From assembly GCA_964367945.1 (NCBI GenBank), contig CAYIZZ010000007.1, positions 1 through 38,529 of the forward strand: DNA of 38,529 nt, in the 5' to 3' direction. Under the pieces are notes generated by a model that ran no database searches, was not told where the DNA came from, and worked only from the letters and a program-made list of their open reading frames with translations. The stretch comes from JAAYCI01 sp964367945. Its GTDB lineage: Bacteria > Bacillota > Clostridia > Oscillospirales > Ruminococcaceae. The translations under genes and the position numbers were made by a program. This document shows, piece by piece, positions 9,371 through 17,000 of this stretch. How positions within the stretch are numbered: the stretch's first letter is position 1; the number at the start of each line of letters is the position of its first letter.

Positions 9371-9511
9371 ATGACTGTTATCGGTGGCGCAGACGGCCCC
9401 ACAGCTATTTTTGTGACCTCAAACAGCGGATTTTTAATTGCCGCGGGGGTGGTTTTGGTAGTAGCTTTGGTGGCAGTGGTAGTAGTGATGTGCAAAAAAA
9501 GACGTAAATAA
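9371..9511 (+). CDS. 46-residue single-span membrane microprotein with GGADGPT motif
   Basis: A short frame with ATG and an AAGGG site ten bases upstream encodes 46 residues. Residues 4-14 read IGGADGPTAIF, which matches a highly conserved segment of the beta subunits of sodium-pumping decarboxylases (OadB, GcdB, MmdB). After about five polar residues comes one strongly hydrophobic helix (residues 21-40) and then a basic tail, CKKRRK, suggesting the C-terminus faces the cytoplasm. No full beta subunit, biotin carrier or carboxyltransferase gene is nearby, and the frame is complete, so it does not look like a simple fragment. It lies between ftsK and the YgiQ gene on the same strand with short gaps. 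My recollection is that similar small proteins occur in other clostridia under decarboxylase-beta names, but I cannot verify that here. Function unknown. Confidence 0.75.
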   Translation: MTVIGGADGPTAIFVTSNSGFLIAAGVVLVVALVAVVVVMCKKRRK

Positions 9512-9542
9512 ACATGTTTTTATGAAATTATAGGAATAAAAA

Positions 9543-11489
9543 ATGAATGATTTTTTACCCATCTGCATGGAAGATGTAAAAGCACGTGGATGGAACGAGG
9601 TAGATTTTGTACTGGTATGTGGTGACGCTTATGTGGACCACCCATCTTTTGGTGCGGCACTTTTAGGTCGCATGCTGGAAAAAAAAGGATATAAAGTGGC
9701 GATGCTATCACAGCCGAATGTAAGCGACAGAAGGTCTTTCACAGCGTTTGGAAAGCCGAAACTTGCGTTTTTGGTATCGGGTGGCGTGGTAGATTCTATG
9801 GTAGCACACTACACAGTATCAAAGCGCAGGCGTACGTTTGATGAATATTCACCCGGGGGAAAGGCAGGCCTTCGCCCTGATAGGGTGGTGGACACTTATT
9901 CCCGTATACTGAAACAGCTATACCCGGCGGTACCGCTTGTGGTGGGTGGAGTAGAGGCGTCTTTGCGCCGTTTTGCACATTATGATTATTGGGAAGATGC
10001 AGTAAGGCCGTCTTTGCTAGTTACAAGCGGCGCAGATCTTATAAGTTTTGGCATGGGCGAGCGTAGCATCAGCGAAATTGCAGCAAGGCTGGCAGAAGGC
10101 GAAAGCATAAACACCATCACTGATGTTTTCGGCACAGCATATCTTACAGAGTTTCAAGGCTTGCCACAAAGCTATGTGCAGTGCGCAGGATATGAAAAGA
10201 TTAAAACAGACAAGATGGCCTATGCAAAGGCATGTAAATTGCAAATGGATAATCAGGACCCGTTTGCGGCAAAACCAGTAATCCAAAAGCAAAACGACAC
10301 GCAATATTTAGTACAAAATCCGCCGGCAAAGCCCTTGCAACGGGATGAGCTGGACGAGATATATACCTTGCCTTTTACACGTAGCTGGCATCCTGTGTAT
10401 GATGAGCTTGGTGGAATACCTGCGCTGGAAGAAGTGGAGTTTTCAATTATACATAATCGTGGGTGTTTTGGTGGGTGTAATTTTTGTGCCATTACACTGC
10501 ACCAAGGCAGGCAGGTAACAAGCCGTAGTGAGGAAAGCTTGCTTCAAGAAGCAAAAATGCTGACACAAAACCCTGACTTTAAGGGGTATATACATGATGT
10601 AGGTGGACCAACTGCGAATTTCAGGTCGTCTTCATGTACTGAAGCCGAGAAATGCAGAGGAAAGCGCAAATGTCTTGTGCCGTCGCCTTGTCCAAAACTG
10701 AAAATTGATCACGGTGAGTATTTATCGATATTACGTAAAATGCGTGCCTTGCCAAAGGTGAAAAAGGTGTTTATTCGCAGTGGCATTAGGTACGACTATT
10801 TATTGCATGATAAAGACGAAAGCTTTTTTAAAGAGCTGGTGGCGTATCATGTGTCGGGCCAGCTGAAAGTAGCGCCCGAGCACTGTGCACCGGCGGTTTT
10901 AAGCACTATGGCAAAGCCGACAGTGGAAATGTATGATAGGTTTGTAAAGCGGTTTTACGCATTGAGTAAAAAAGCAGGCAAAGAGCAGTATTTAGTACCT
11001 TATCTTATTTCAAGCCATCCGGGGAGTACACTGAAAGACGCAGTGATATTGGCGCAATACCTTAAAAAGAACAAGGTGCGTCCCGAGCAGGTGCAGGACT
11101 TTTACCCAACACCGGGTACAGTGTCTACATGCATGTACTACACCGAGATAGACCCATATACAGAAAAATCTGTTTTTGTGGCAAAATCGGCAGACGATAA
11201 AGCTATGCAAAGGGCGCTTTTGCAGCCGCATCTGCCTAAGAACAAAGTGATGGCGACAAAAGCGTTGCGCATGGCAAAAAGGGAAGATTTGATCCCGCTA
11301 TTGGTGGGCGGTAGTGTGTCGCAAAGGAACTCTTCACAAAAACCACATGATGACAAGAAATCAAAAGGTAGAAATGCGCAAAATAGTAGACGAAAAAACG
11401 AAAACAATAAAGTTAGAAATAAAGATAGATCTGATAATTTTAAAAATAAACACAAAAATAAGTCGGGCAAAAAAACACATAGAAAATAG
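9543..11489 (+). CDS. YgiQ-family radical SAM protein
   Basis: The 648-residue protein belongs to the UPF0313/YgiQ family of radical S-adenosylmethionine enzymes, whose reaction is not established. The [4Fe-4S]-binding CxxxCxxC is Cys308, Cys312 and Cys315 in NRGCFGGCNFC. The N-terminal region (LVCGDAYVDHPSFG..., VVGGVEASLRRFAHYDYW) is the family's Rossmann-like domain, and KVAPEHCAP and PYLISSHPG lie in the TIM-barrel part. The final 55 residues or so are extremely rich in Lys, Arg, Asn and Ser, which looks like an RNA- or ribosome-binding extension, though this is inferred from composition only. It starts 31 bases after the microprotein and has a weak AGGAA site. Confidence 0.93.
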   Translation: MNDFLPICMEDVKARGWNEVDFVLVCGDAYVDHPSFGAALLGRMLEKKGYKVAMLSQPNVSDRRSFTAFGKPKLAFLVSGGVVDSMVAHYTVSKRRRTFDEYSPGGKAGLRPDRVVDTYSRILKQLYPAVPLVVGGVEASLRRFAHYDYWEDAVRPSLLVTSGADLISFGMGERSISEIAARLAEGESINTITDVFGTAYLTEFQGLPQSYVQCAGYEKIKTDKMAYAKACKLQMDNQDPFAAKPVIQKQNDTQYLVQNPPAKPLQRDELDEIYTLPFTRSWHPVYDELGGIPALEEVEFSIIHNRGCFGGCNFCAITLHQGRQVTSRSEESLLQEAKMLTQNPDFKGYIHDVGGPTANFRSSSCTEAEKCRGKRKCLVPSPCPKLKIDHGEYLSILRKMRALPKVKKVFIRSGIRYDYLLHDKDESFFKELVAYHVSGQLKVAPEHCAPAVLSTMAKPTVEMYDRFVKRFYALSKKAGKEQYLVPYLISSHPGSTLKDAVILAQYLKKNKVRPEQVQDFYPTPGTVSTCMYYTEIDPYTEKSVFVAKSADDKAMQRALLQPHLPKNKVMATKALRMAKREDLIPLLVGGSVSQRNSSQKPHDDKKSKGRNAQNSRRKNENNKVRNKDRSDNFKNKHKNKSGKKTHRK

Positions 11490-11536
11490 ATAAAACAAAG
11501 TTTTGTGTGATATTGCAACCAAAGAAAGAAAGTGAC

Positions 11537-12493
11537 ATGGCACGGAAAAGACGATATAAAACAAAATATAAAAAAACAGTGACATCTGTGGTTGGTGGAG
11601 TGTTGGTGCTGGTATTTGCGGCACTTATGCTGTATGTGCCATCATTTGAAGGGTATATGCGCCAAATGCTGGGCGTGGACCCGGTGGTGGAAATACCTTA
11701 CGTGAACTCAGACAGTGATGTAGCTGTACATTTTATTGATGTTGGTCAGGGTTCGGCTACTTTACTGGAATCCGGCGGTGAGTTTGCTTTGATTGATGCG
11801 GGACTGGCAGAGTATGCAGATGTAGTTATAGCATATATGAAAGCGGCAGGCGTGAGCTCGCTGAGGTACATGATAATGTCACATCCACATGCTGATCATA
11901 TAGGTGGAATGACAAAGGTACTTGATGAGTTTTTTGTGGAGGAAATGATACTGCCAAGGCTGGACTTGGCGCCGCTACCCACCACATCGACGTTTGAAAA
12001 CTTGTTAAATGCCATGGTGGAAAAAGATGTGTTTACTACTGAAGTGTCGGAAAATGCAGTGTATCTGCTAGGCAGCGCCAGCATTACTGTAGTGCACACA
12101 GGCACCACCACAGAAGATAATTATAATTTACTATCGCCGGGCTTTTTGTTTGAAACCCAAGGAATGAGTTTTTTACATACCGGCGACGGTGAAAAAGAAA
12201 ATGAGGAAATGATGCTGAATGGCACAGTAAGCATCAATGCGGATGTGTTTATGGCGGCACATCACGGTAGCTCGACCAGTAACGAAGAAGAGTTTATAAA
12301 TGCCGTTTCGCCACAGATTGTGGTGGTAAGTTGTGCCGAAGATAACTCGTATGGTCATCCACACAGAGAGCCAATGGAAGTGTTTGAAAGTATAAATGCT
12401 ACTATACTTCGTACAGATTTGGACGGGCACGTAGTACTAAAGCCGGACGGACAAGGTGGCATTACATATGCCACGCAAGGAAAGGCGGCATAG
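11537..12493 (+). CDS. ComEC/Rec2-like metallo-beta-lactamase hydrolase, membrane anchored
   Basis: This 318-residue protein has one N-terminal membrane span (about residues 14-34) after a highly basic start, followed by a metallo-beta-lactamase domain. The metal ligands are visible: H116-x-H118-x-D120-H121 in SHPHADHIGG, a further site in HTGDGE, and AAHHGS near the end. FIDVGQGSATLL is typical of the domain also found at the C-terminus of the competence protein ComEC. The domain is predicted to lie outside the membrane. Stand-alone proteins of this type are thought to be secreted or surface nucleases or hydrolases, but substrate evidence is lacking. The ATG at 11537 is preferred over an upstream GTG (11507); neither has a strong ribosome binding site. 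The partner DUF3006 gene begins three bases after the stop codon. Confidence 0.9.
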   Translation: MARKRRYKTKYKKTVTSVVGGVLVLVFAALMLYVPSFEGYMRQMLGVDPVVEIPYVNSDSDVAVHFIDVGQGSATLLESGGEFALIDAGLAEYADVVIAYMKAAGVSSLRYMIMSHPHADHIGGMTKVLDEFFVEEMILPRLDLAPLPTTSTFENLLNAMVEKDVFTTEVSENAVYLLGSASITVVHTGTTTEDNYNLLSPGFLFETQGMSFLHTGDGEKENEEMMLNGTVSINADVFMAAHHGSSTSNEEEFINAVSPQIVVVSCAEDNSYGHPHREPMEVFESINATILRTDLDGHVVLKPDGQGGITYATQGKAA

Positions 12494-12495
12494 CT

Positions 12496-12717
12496 ATGCT
12501 TTTTTCTGTGGATAGAATAATAGGCAATAAAGTGGTTTTGGTGGGCGAAGACGAAAAGACGCTCGATGTGCCACGCTCAATGCTACCTGAAAATGCACGT
12601 AGTGGAGATATGTTCCGTTATAAAGACGGGATGTTTTTGCCTGCACCGATGGAAGCGGCAGAGCGTAGGGAAAGAATGAGTGACATGTTGCGTTTTTTGT
12701 TGTCGGAAGATGATTAG
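12496..12717 (+). CDS. DUF3006 family protein
   Basis: A 73-residue protein with the pattern of DUF3006: a short beta-rich start (FSVDRIIGNKVVLV), a central LDVPRSMLPENARSGDMF, and a charged helix at the end. The function of the family is unknown, but its genes are often placed directly beside ComEC-like metallo-beta-lactamase genes, as here, where only two bases lie between the coding regions. That spacing suggests coupled translation and a shared role. It is the last gene before a strong two-way terminator. Confidence 0.85.
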   Translation: MLFSVDRIIGNKVVLVGEDEKTLDVPRSMLPENARSGDMFRYKDGMFLPAPMEAAERRERMSDMLRFLLSEDD

Positions 12718-12740
12718 ATTTTGAATATTGGTTTAGCAAA

Positions 12741-12784
12741 AAAATAGCGAAACACCCACAGTAAAGTGGAGGTTTCGCTATTTT
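12741..12784. terminator. Bidirectional intrinsic terminator between DUF3006 and DUF177 genes
   Basis: The 13-base arms AAAATAGCGAAAC (12741-12753) and GTTTCGCTATTTT (12772-12784) are perfectly complementary, with an inner CCAC/GTGG pairing in the loop. An A-run precedes and a T-run ends the structure, so it can stop transcription from both converging gene sets. Confidence 0.85.
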
Positions 12785-12854
12785 AAGTTATGCAATGACA
12801 TAAAATACGCAATGATTTTAACGATGATACGCCTAGCTTTTTCTTAAAATGATA

Positions 12855-13388
12855 TCATTCTTCGCTCGTCAGCAAATCACGTAGTGCTTGCCAGCGCGGA
12901 TCTTGCTCTTGTTCGGTGATGTTGCTGGTATCGTCAGTTTCCTTTACACACGCGCAGTGGCCGCTGATACCACCGCATACAGTACACGACAAAAGGCAAT
13001 CATCATTATGGCAGACAGCTTGTATGGGTGCTTCCATAACAATTTCACCATACGCAAGCTCTGCCAAATCAAGGCCGCCGTCCTTTGCACGTGGATATTC
13101 AGGGTAATCACCTTGCAAATCTTCCACGGAGATGTCATATGTGCGCTCTACAATAAGCTCTTCGTCAAAATCACAAAGGCATCGCACACAAGTGGAGTGT
13201 AGTGTGGCGAAAAGGCATAGATGCAAGCGAACATATTCGCCCACGATCTCGGCATCCCACTCTAGCTTCACAGGCTTATCTACTGAATAATCAAGGTAAT
13301 CTCCATCGCTTAAATCAAATATCTCTTCGCCGAATGTGTCAAGGCCGGCCTCGCGCAAAAGCCTATGTATATGCAATGTTTTGCTCAA
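12855..13388 (-). CDS. DUF177/YceD family protein
   Basis: The 177-residue protein matches the YceD/DUF177 family, linked in bacteria and plastids to 23S rRNA accumulation and large-subunit assembly. The cysteine pairs characteristic of the family are present: TCVRCLCDF in the middle and CLLSCTVCGG near the C-terminus, a possible zinc site. The only sensible start is TTG at 13388, with GAAGG nine bases upstream; no in-frame ATG or GTG occurs close by. In most Firmicutes this gene is followed at once by rpmF (ribosomal protein L32), but here the terminator at 12741-12784 comes instead, and no L32-like frame exists in between. It follows the small P-loop gene by 47 bases. Confidence 0.85.
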   Translation of the reverse strand: MSKTLHIHRLLREAGLDTFGEEIFDLSDGDYLDYSVDKPVKLEWDAEIVGEYVRLHLCLFATLHSTCVRCLCDFDEELIVERTYDISVEDLQGDYPEYPRAKDGGLDLAELAYGEIVMEAPIQAVCHNDDCLLSCTVCGGISGHCACVKETDDTSNITEQEQDPRWQALRDLLTSEE

Positions 13389-13435
13389 TTAGCCTACCTT
13401 CTTTCAGGTGAATACTCTTAGAATTTTGAAAAAAC

Positions 13436-13840
13436 TTACATGTATTTTTTCACACAATCGGGCAATGCATCTTCATTTTCTGATACTGTGACGATGAAAT
13501 TGACATTACCACCACCAAGTGTATCAAGTTTTTCCAAAAGCTTACCAAGTGCTTCTAAATCACGATTTAGTATCTTTAGAATTCCATCCACATAAAGCTC
13601 GACAATATCATAGTTACCAGCTAAAATTCCGGAAATAAATCCATAAAGCATGTCGTAGCCGGCAATATTATACTCGTCCATATCAACAAGGCGGCATTTA
13701 TGGTCAAGATCATAAGTTAGTTGCATGCCTTTTTCGATACAAACAATATTTCCTGAAGTTGTTTTGATGGACTCATTGATGCGATCTACCATTTGTTTGG
13801 TTTTTCCGGAACCTCTGCTACCAATAATCAAACTAATCAT
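13436..13840 (-). CDS. Small P-loop NTP-binding protein
   Basis: A 134-residue protein with a clear Walker A motif at residues 7-14, GSRGSGKT, directly after the first beta strand. A hydrophobic strand ending in Asp (IVELYVDG) could serve as Walker B, and NFIVTVSEN looks like a third core strand. It is too short for a full kinase or AAA+ protein. Database entries for similar clostridial proteins are, as far as I recall, labelled only as ATP-binding or PilT-like. The ATG at 13840 is preceded by GGGAGGG; an upstream in-frame TTG at 13858 overlaps that site and is rejected. The gene sits 45 bases downstream of pgi and upstream of DUF177 on the same strand. Function unknown. Confidence 0.75.
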   Translation of the reverse strand: MISLIIGSRGSGKTKQMVDRINESIKTTSGNIVCIEKGMQLTYDLDHKCRLVDMDEYNIAGYDMLYGFISGILAGNYDIVELYVDGILKILNRDLEALGKLLEKLDTLGGGNVNFIVTVSENEDALPDCVKKYM

Positions 13841-13885
13841 AATAAAAAACCCTCCCAAAACAAATTTTATAGTTGTGCATTTTTA

Positions 13886-15226
13886 TTACAAACGCTCACG
13901 CAAGCGTGCGGCACGTTCTTCAAAGCCGGGCTTGCCAAGCAGTGCAAACATATTTTTCTTGTAACTTTCAACACCGGGCTGATCAAACGGATTCACTCCT
14001 AAAATGTAACCTGAAATAGCACACGCTTTTTCAAAGAAGTAAATTAGGTAGCCAACATCATGCTCGGAGAAGCTATCTGTCTCTAAAAGAGCCACCGGTA
14101 CACCACCGTCACTATGTGCTAAAATAGTGCCCTGTAACGCCATATCATTGACATGTGATATGCTTTGTCCGGCAAGATAGTTTAGTCCATCGAAATCAAC
14201 TTCGCTGGTAGGCACGTTCACCGAATGGCGCAGATTTTTCACTTTGACAACTGTTTCAAAAAGAAAACGTCTACCGTCTTGTAGATACTGTCCCATTGAA
14301 TGCAGATCAGTAGTGAAAATGCAGCTTGCCGGGAAAATACCTTTTTGGTCTTTTCCTTCGCTTTCACCAAACAGTTGCTTATACCACTCGTTCATCATAG
14401 CGAAATCAGGCTCGTAGCTACACATTACTTCCACTTCTTTGCCTTTACGGTATAAGATGTTTCGTGCGGCGGCCCAGCGATAGCAGTGGTTTGTAGGCTC
14501 TGCGGTATCAAGCTCTTTCATGGCAGCACTGGCACCGGCCATTAAAGCGTCTATATCAAGCCCTGCTGCGGCCAAGGGCAAAAGACCTACAGCGGTAAGA
14601 ACACTGTATCTACCACCGACATCGTCCGGCACTACAAAAGTTTCGTAGCCTTCTTTATCGGCTAGGTCCTTTAAAGTGCCACGCGCTTTATCAGTGGTGG
14701 CGAAAATACGTTCTTTTGCTCCGTCTGTTCCGTATTTTTCTTCAAGTAAACCTTTGAAAATACGAAATGCAACGGCAGGCTCTGTGGTGGTGCCACTTTT
14801 TGAGATGACGTTTACCGAGATGTCTTTGTCTTCGCAAATTGCAAGAATATCACCTAAAGCCGCGGGACTAACACTGTTTCCAGTGAAAAAAACTTGCGGC
14901 GAACCTTTACAGGATAAGTTGTACTGAGCGCTTTTCACCGCTTCCATCACCGCTCTGGCTCCCAGATAAGAGCCGCCGATACCGATGACTACCAGTACAT
15001 CACTGTTATTCCTGATTTTGGTCGCCGCTTGTTTAATGCGTGCAAATTCTTCTTTGTCATAATTTTCGGGCAAATCAAGCCACCCTAAGAAATCATTTCC
15101 CGGACCACACTTTTTGTGCAAGTTTTCATGAGCCATTTGTACAGCAGGCCAGATATCTGCATACTCTTCTTCACGGATAAAAGGTGCTAAGTACTTACCT
15201 TCAAAGCATACGCTCAAAACTATCAT
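13886..15226 (-). CDS. pgi: Glucose-6-phosphate isomerase
   Basis: Pgi interconverts glucose 6-phosphate and fructose 6-phosphate in glycolysis. The protein has the phosphate-binding segments VIGIGGSYLGARAVMEA and ISKSGTTTEP, the GGRYSVLTAVGLLP motif, and near the end QPGVESYKKNMFALLG with the catalytic lysine. Its 446 residues agree with the usual bacterial short form. The start is slightly uncertain: ATG 15226 is only one base from GAGGGG (15228-15233), whereas an in-frame TTG at 15217 is ten bases away and would remove three residues. A promoter lies at 15268-15296. It heads a minus-strand transcript with the P-loop and DUF177 genes. Confidence 0.97.
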   Translation of the reverse strand: MIVLSVCFEGKYLAPFIREEEYADIWPAVQMAHENLHKKCGPGNDFLGWLDLPENYDKEEFARIKQAATKIRNNSDVLVVIGIGGSYLGARAVMEAVKSAQYNLSCKGSPQVFFTGNSVSPAALGDILAICEDKDISVNVISKSGTTTEPAVAFRIFKGLLEEKYGTDGAKERIFATTDKARGTLKDLADKEGYETFVVPDDVGGRYSVLTAVGLLPLAAAGLDIDALMAGASAAMKELDTAEPTNHCYRWAAARNILYRKGKEVEVMCSYEPDFAMMNEWYKQLFGESEGKDQKGIFPASCIFTTDLHSMGQYLQDGRRFLFETVVKVKNLRHSVNVPTSEVDFDGLNYLAGQSISHVNDMALQGTILAHSDGGVPVALLETDSFSEHDVGYLIYFFEKACAISGYILGVNPFDQPGVESYKKNMFALLGKPGFEERAARLRERL

Positions 15227-15267
15227 TCCCCTCGTTTATTTATCATAGATAGTAAACTGTATAACTT

Positions 15268-15296
15268 ATTTTATCGAAATTAAACTGCATTGTCAA
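15268..15296 (-). promoter_or_regulatory. Predicted sigma-A promoter for pgi
   Basis: On the minus strand a perfect TTGACA (15291-15296) is separated by 17 bases from TAAAAT (15268-15273). It lies between the terminator of the LarA-family gene and pgi, with a leader of about 35 bases. Confidence 0.7.
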
Positions 15297-15394
15297 CTAA
15301 AAAAATGAAACATAAAATGGTATTTTTGTGAAGAATGACAGTCAAAATTGTGAAAATGCACATATAAGGAAATGTTTTTGAAACGTAGGTAAGC

Positions 15395-15435
15395 AAAAAA
15401 ACAGACTGCAAAAAGAGATTGCAGTCTGTTTTTTT
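15395..15435 (-). terminator. Intrinsic terminator after the tpi-larA pair
   Basis: The 17-base arms at 15395-15411 and 15419-15435 are perfectly complementary (core ACAGACTGCAA / TTGCAGTCTGT) with a seven-base loop and flanking A and T runs. The position, 22 bases past the stop codon of the LarA-family gene, fits termination on the minus strand; it could work both ways. Confidence 0.88.
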
Positions 15436-15457
15436 AAAAAATCAAAAAAGAGTAGTT

Positions 15458-16948
15458 TTAGCCACAGCAGCCGGCGTTTGCATTATCGCGGCTTTTACTG
15501 TTTTGAGAAGGATCTTTCATGCACAAATGCAGTGCAGCGGTGGTGTATGCACGAGGAAGTGCCAAAATATTCGGACTATCGCCTACATACTTTTTCTTTG
15601 CATCGGCCAAAGCTTCTTCAAATGTGGCACGAGTTTTCAGGCCCATACCGCGTGCGATGCCTGTGTTGCGTGCACCTACAATATAAATAGCGCTGGTGTG
15701 TTCCTCGGCTAGGTGGCCGCAGCTCATCATGGAGAAAGCATGGAATGGGTGGAATGCGTTGGCAAAACGGTATTGACGGATATAGTCTGCGTTTGTGCCG
15801 AAATATTCACCGTATCTATCCATGTCGGGTAAAATATTCATGCTATCGTTTTGGAACATTTCATATAGTTCTTTTGCATATGGCCAGCGCTCGTCATGGA
15901 ACCATCCATCGCAAATGCTGGAAACAATAAACACGCACTTGTCGCTCAAAACACGCTTGTGGCGAATGATTTGGGCACTGAGTGCCTGCATCATTTGGAT
16001 GGGGTTTGTACCCATGCCATCGCCGTAGTGAAAGTTTACCGGCATACCAAATACTACAACGTCATATTTTTTCTCTGCCCAGTGCAGATATGTGCGCTTG
16101 TCGGCAAGCTTCCAGCTGACAGGTTGCATTTCTTTTGCCCAGCCGCTAAAAATACCGATTTGACGACTTTTACTATCTAAAACAGCATCACAGCAGAAGA
16201 ATTTTTTGCCCATTTTTTCTTCCATTAGCATGCCTTGTTGGTCAAACTTGTTGCGCATCTCGCTGTTTGCAGATACCGGCACAAAGTCGTTACGATGCAT
16301 TACTTTAGGCACATGATGGGCAGAAATGCTGCGCCAGTGAGTGATGCCGGTAGCACAATGTTTGTATCCGCCGGAATACCCGCCATAAGGGTTACCTTGA
16401 GTGTGGCCAACCAAAATAGCAATGTCAGCGTCGTACACATATTTGTTAAGAATAACATGGTCGCCGGCGGCGGTGTGGCCTAGGTCTACCAAGTTATCAT
16501 AATCTTCGCTGTCGTGGCTGTCTATTTGACCGGTGGGATAAAATTCATCAAATAAATCGCCCAAAATAGTTTTCATTTCTTTTACGGTAGCACGTGGGTG
16601 CAAACCATTTGAAAACAAAAGCAGTACATCCTTTTTTTCTACACCACCGGCATAAAGCTCATCCAAGCAAGCACGAATGGCAACTTTGCGATGGCTGGTG
16701 TCGTGGTTTCCGCCTTTTACGATGTCGGGAATGATAAATACAACACTGGCGCCGGGTTTGGCATAGCTTTTAAGTGAATCCATACCAATAGGATTTCTAA
16801 TGCTTTCCAAAGTAGCGTTATAAAGGCTGTCCCAGCTTTGTGGTAAACACTCGGGGTCGGGCACAGTTTCACCAGGAACAAACACATCAGTGTTTTCAGG
16901 TAATTCGGCGCTCATAAAGCCGTGGCCATATTCAAAATCCAATTTCAT
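15458..16948 (-). CDS. LarA-family (lactate racemase-like, DUF2088) protein
   Basis: The 496-residue protein belongs to the LarA superfamily, whose founding member racemises lactate with a nickel-pincer nucleotide bound to a lysine. GLHPRAT contains His117, equivalent to LarA His108, and SGGYKHCATG contains Lys196, equivalent to the cofactor-bearing Lys184. Counting from Lys196, His212 matches the nickel ligand His200, but the position of the second catalytic His174 falls on Asn186. That alignment was made by eye. The change suggests a substrate or reaction other than plain lactate racemisation. The C-terminus ends in Gly-Cys-Cys-Gly, which is unusual. No cofactor genes larB, larC or larE are in the window. 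GGAGG precedes the ATG; the upstream gene, 52 bases away, is tpi. Confidence 0.85.
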   Translation of the reverse strand: MKLDFEYGHGFMSAELPENTDVFVPGETVPDPECLPQSWDSLYNATLESIRNPIGMDSLKSYAKPGASVVFIIPDIVKGGNHDTSHRKVAIRACLDELYAGGVEKKDVLLLFSNGLHPRATVKEMKTILGDLFDEFYPTGQIDSHDSEDYDNLVDLGHTAAGDHVILNKYVYDADIAILVGHTQGNPYGGYSGGYKHCATGITHWRSISAHHVPKVMHRNDFVPVSANSEMRNKFDQQGMLMEEKMGKKFFCCDAVLDSKSRQIGIFSGWAKEMQPVSWKLADKRTYLHWAEKKYDVVVFGMPVNFHYGDGMGTNPIQMMQALSAQIIRHKRVLSDKCVFIVSSICDGWFHDERWPYAKELYEMFQNDSMNILPDMDRYGEYFGTNADYIRQYRFANAFHPFHAFSMMSCGHLAEEHTSAIYIVGARNTGIARGMGLKTRATFEEALADAKKKYVGDSPNILALPRAYTTAALHLCMKDPSQNSKSRDNANAGCCG

Positions 16949-17000
16949 AAATCTTCCTCCAAGTTTATTATTGTATAAATTATCGACAAGATTTTAAATG

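Noticed and set aside
15419..15712. Possible gene on the plus strand starting in the terminator after the LarA-family gene
   Set aside because: It overlaps a perfect terminator hairpin and lies opposite a confident coding region.
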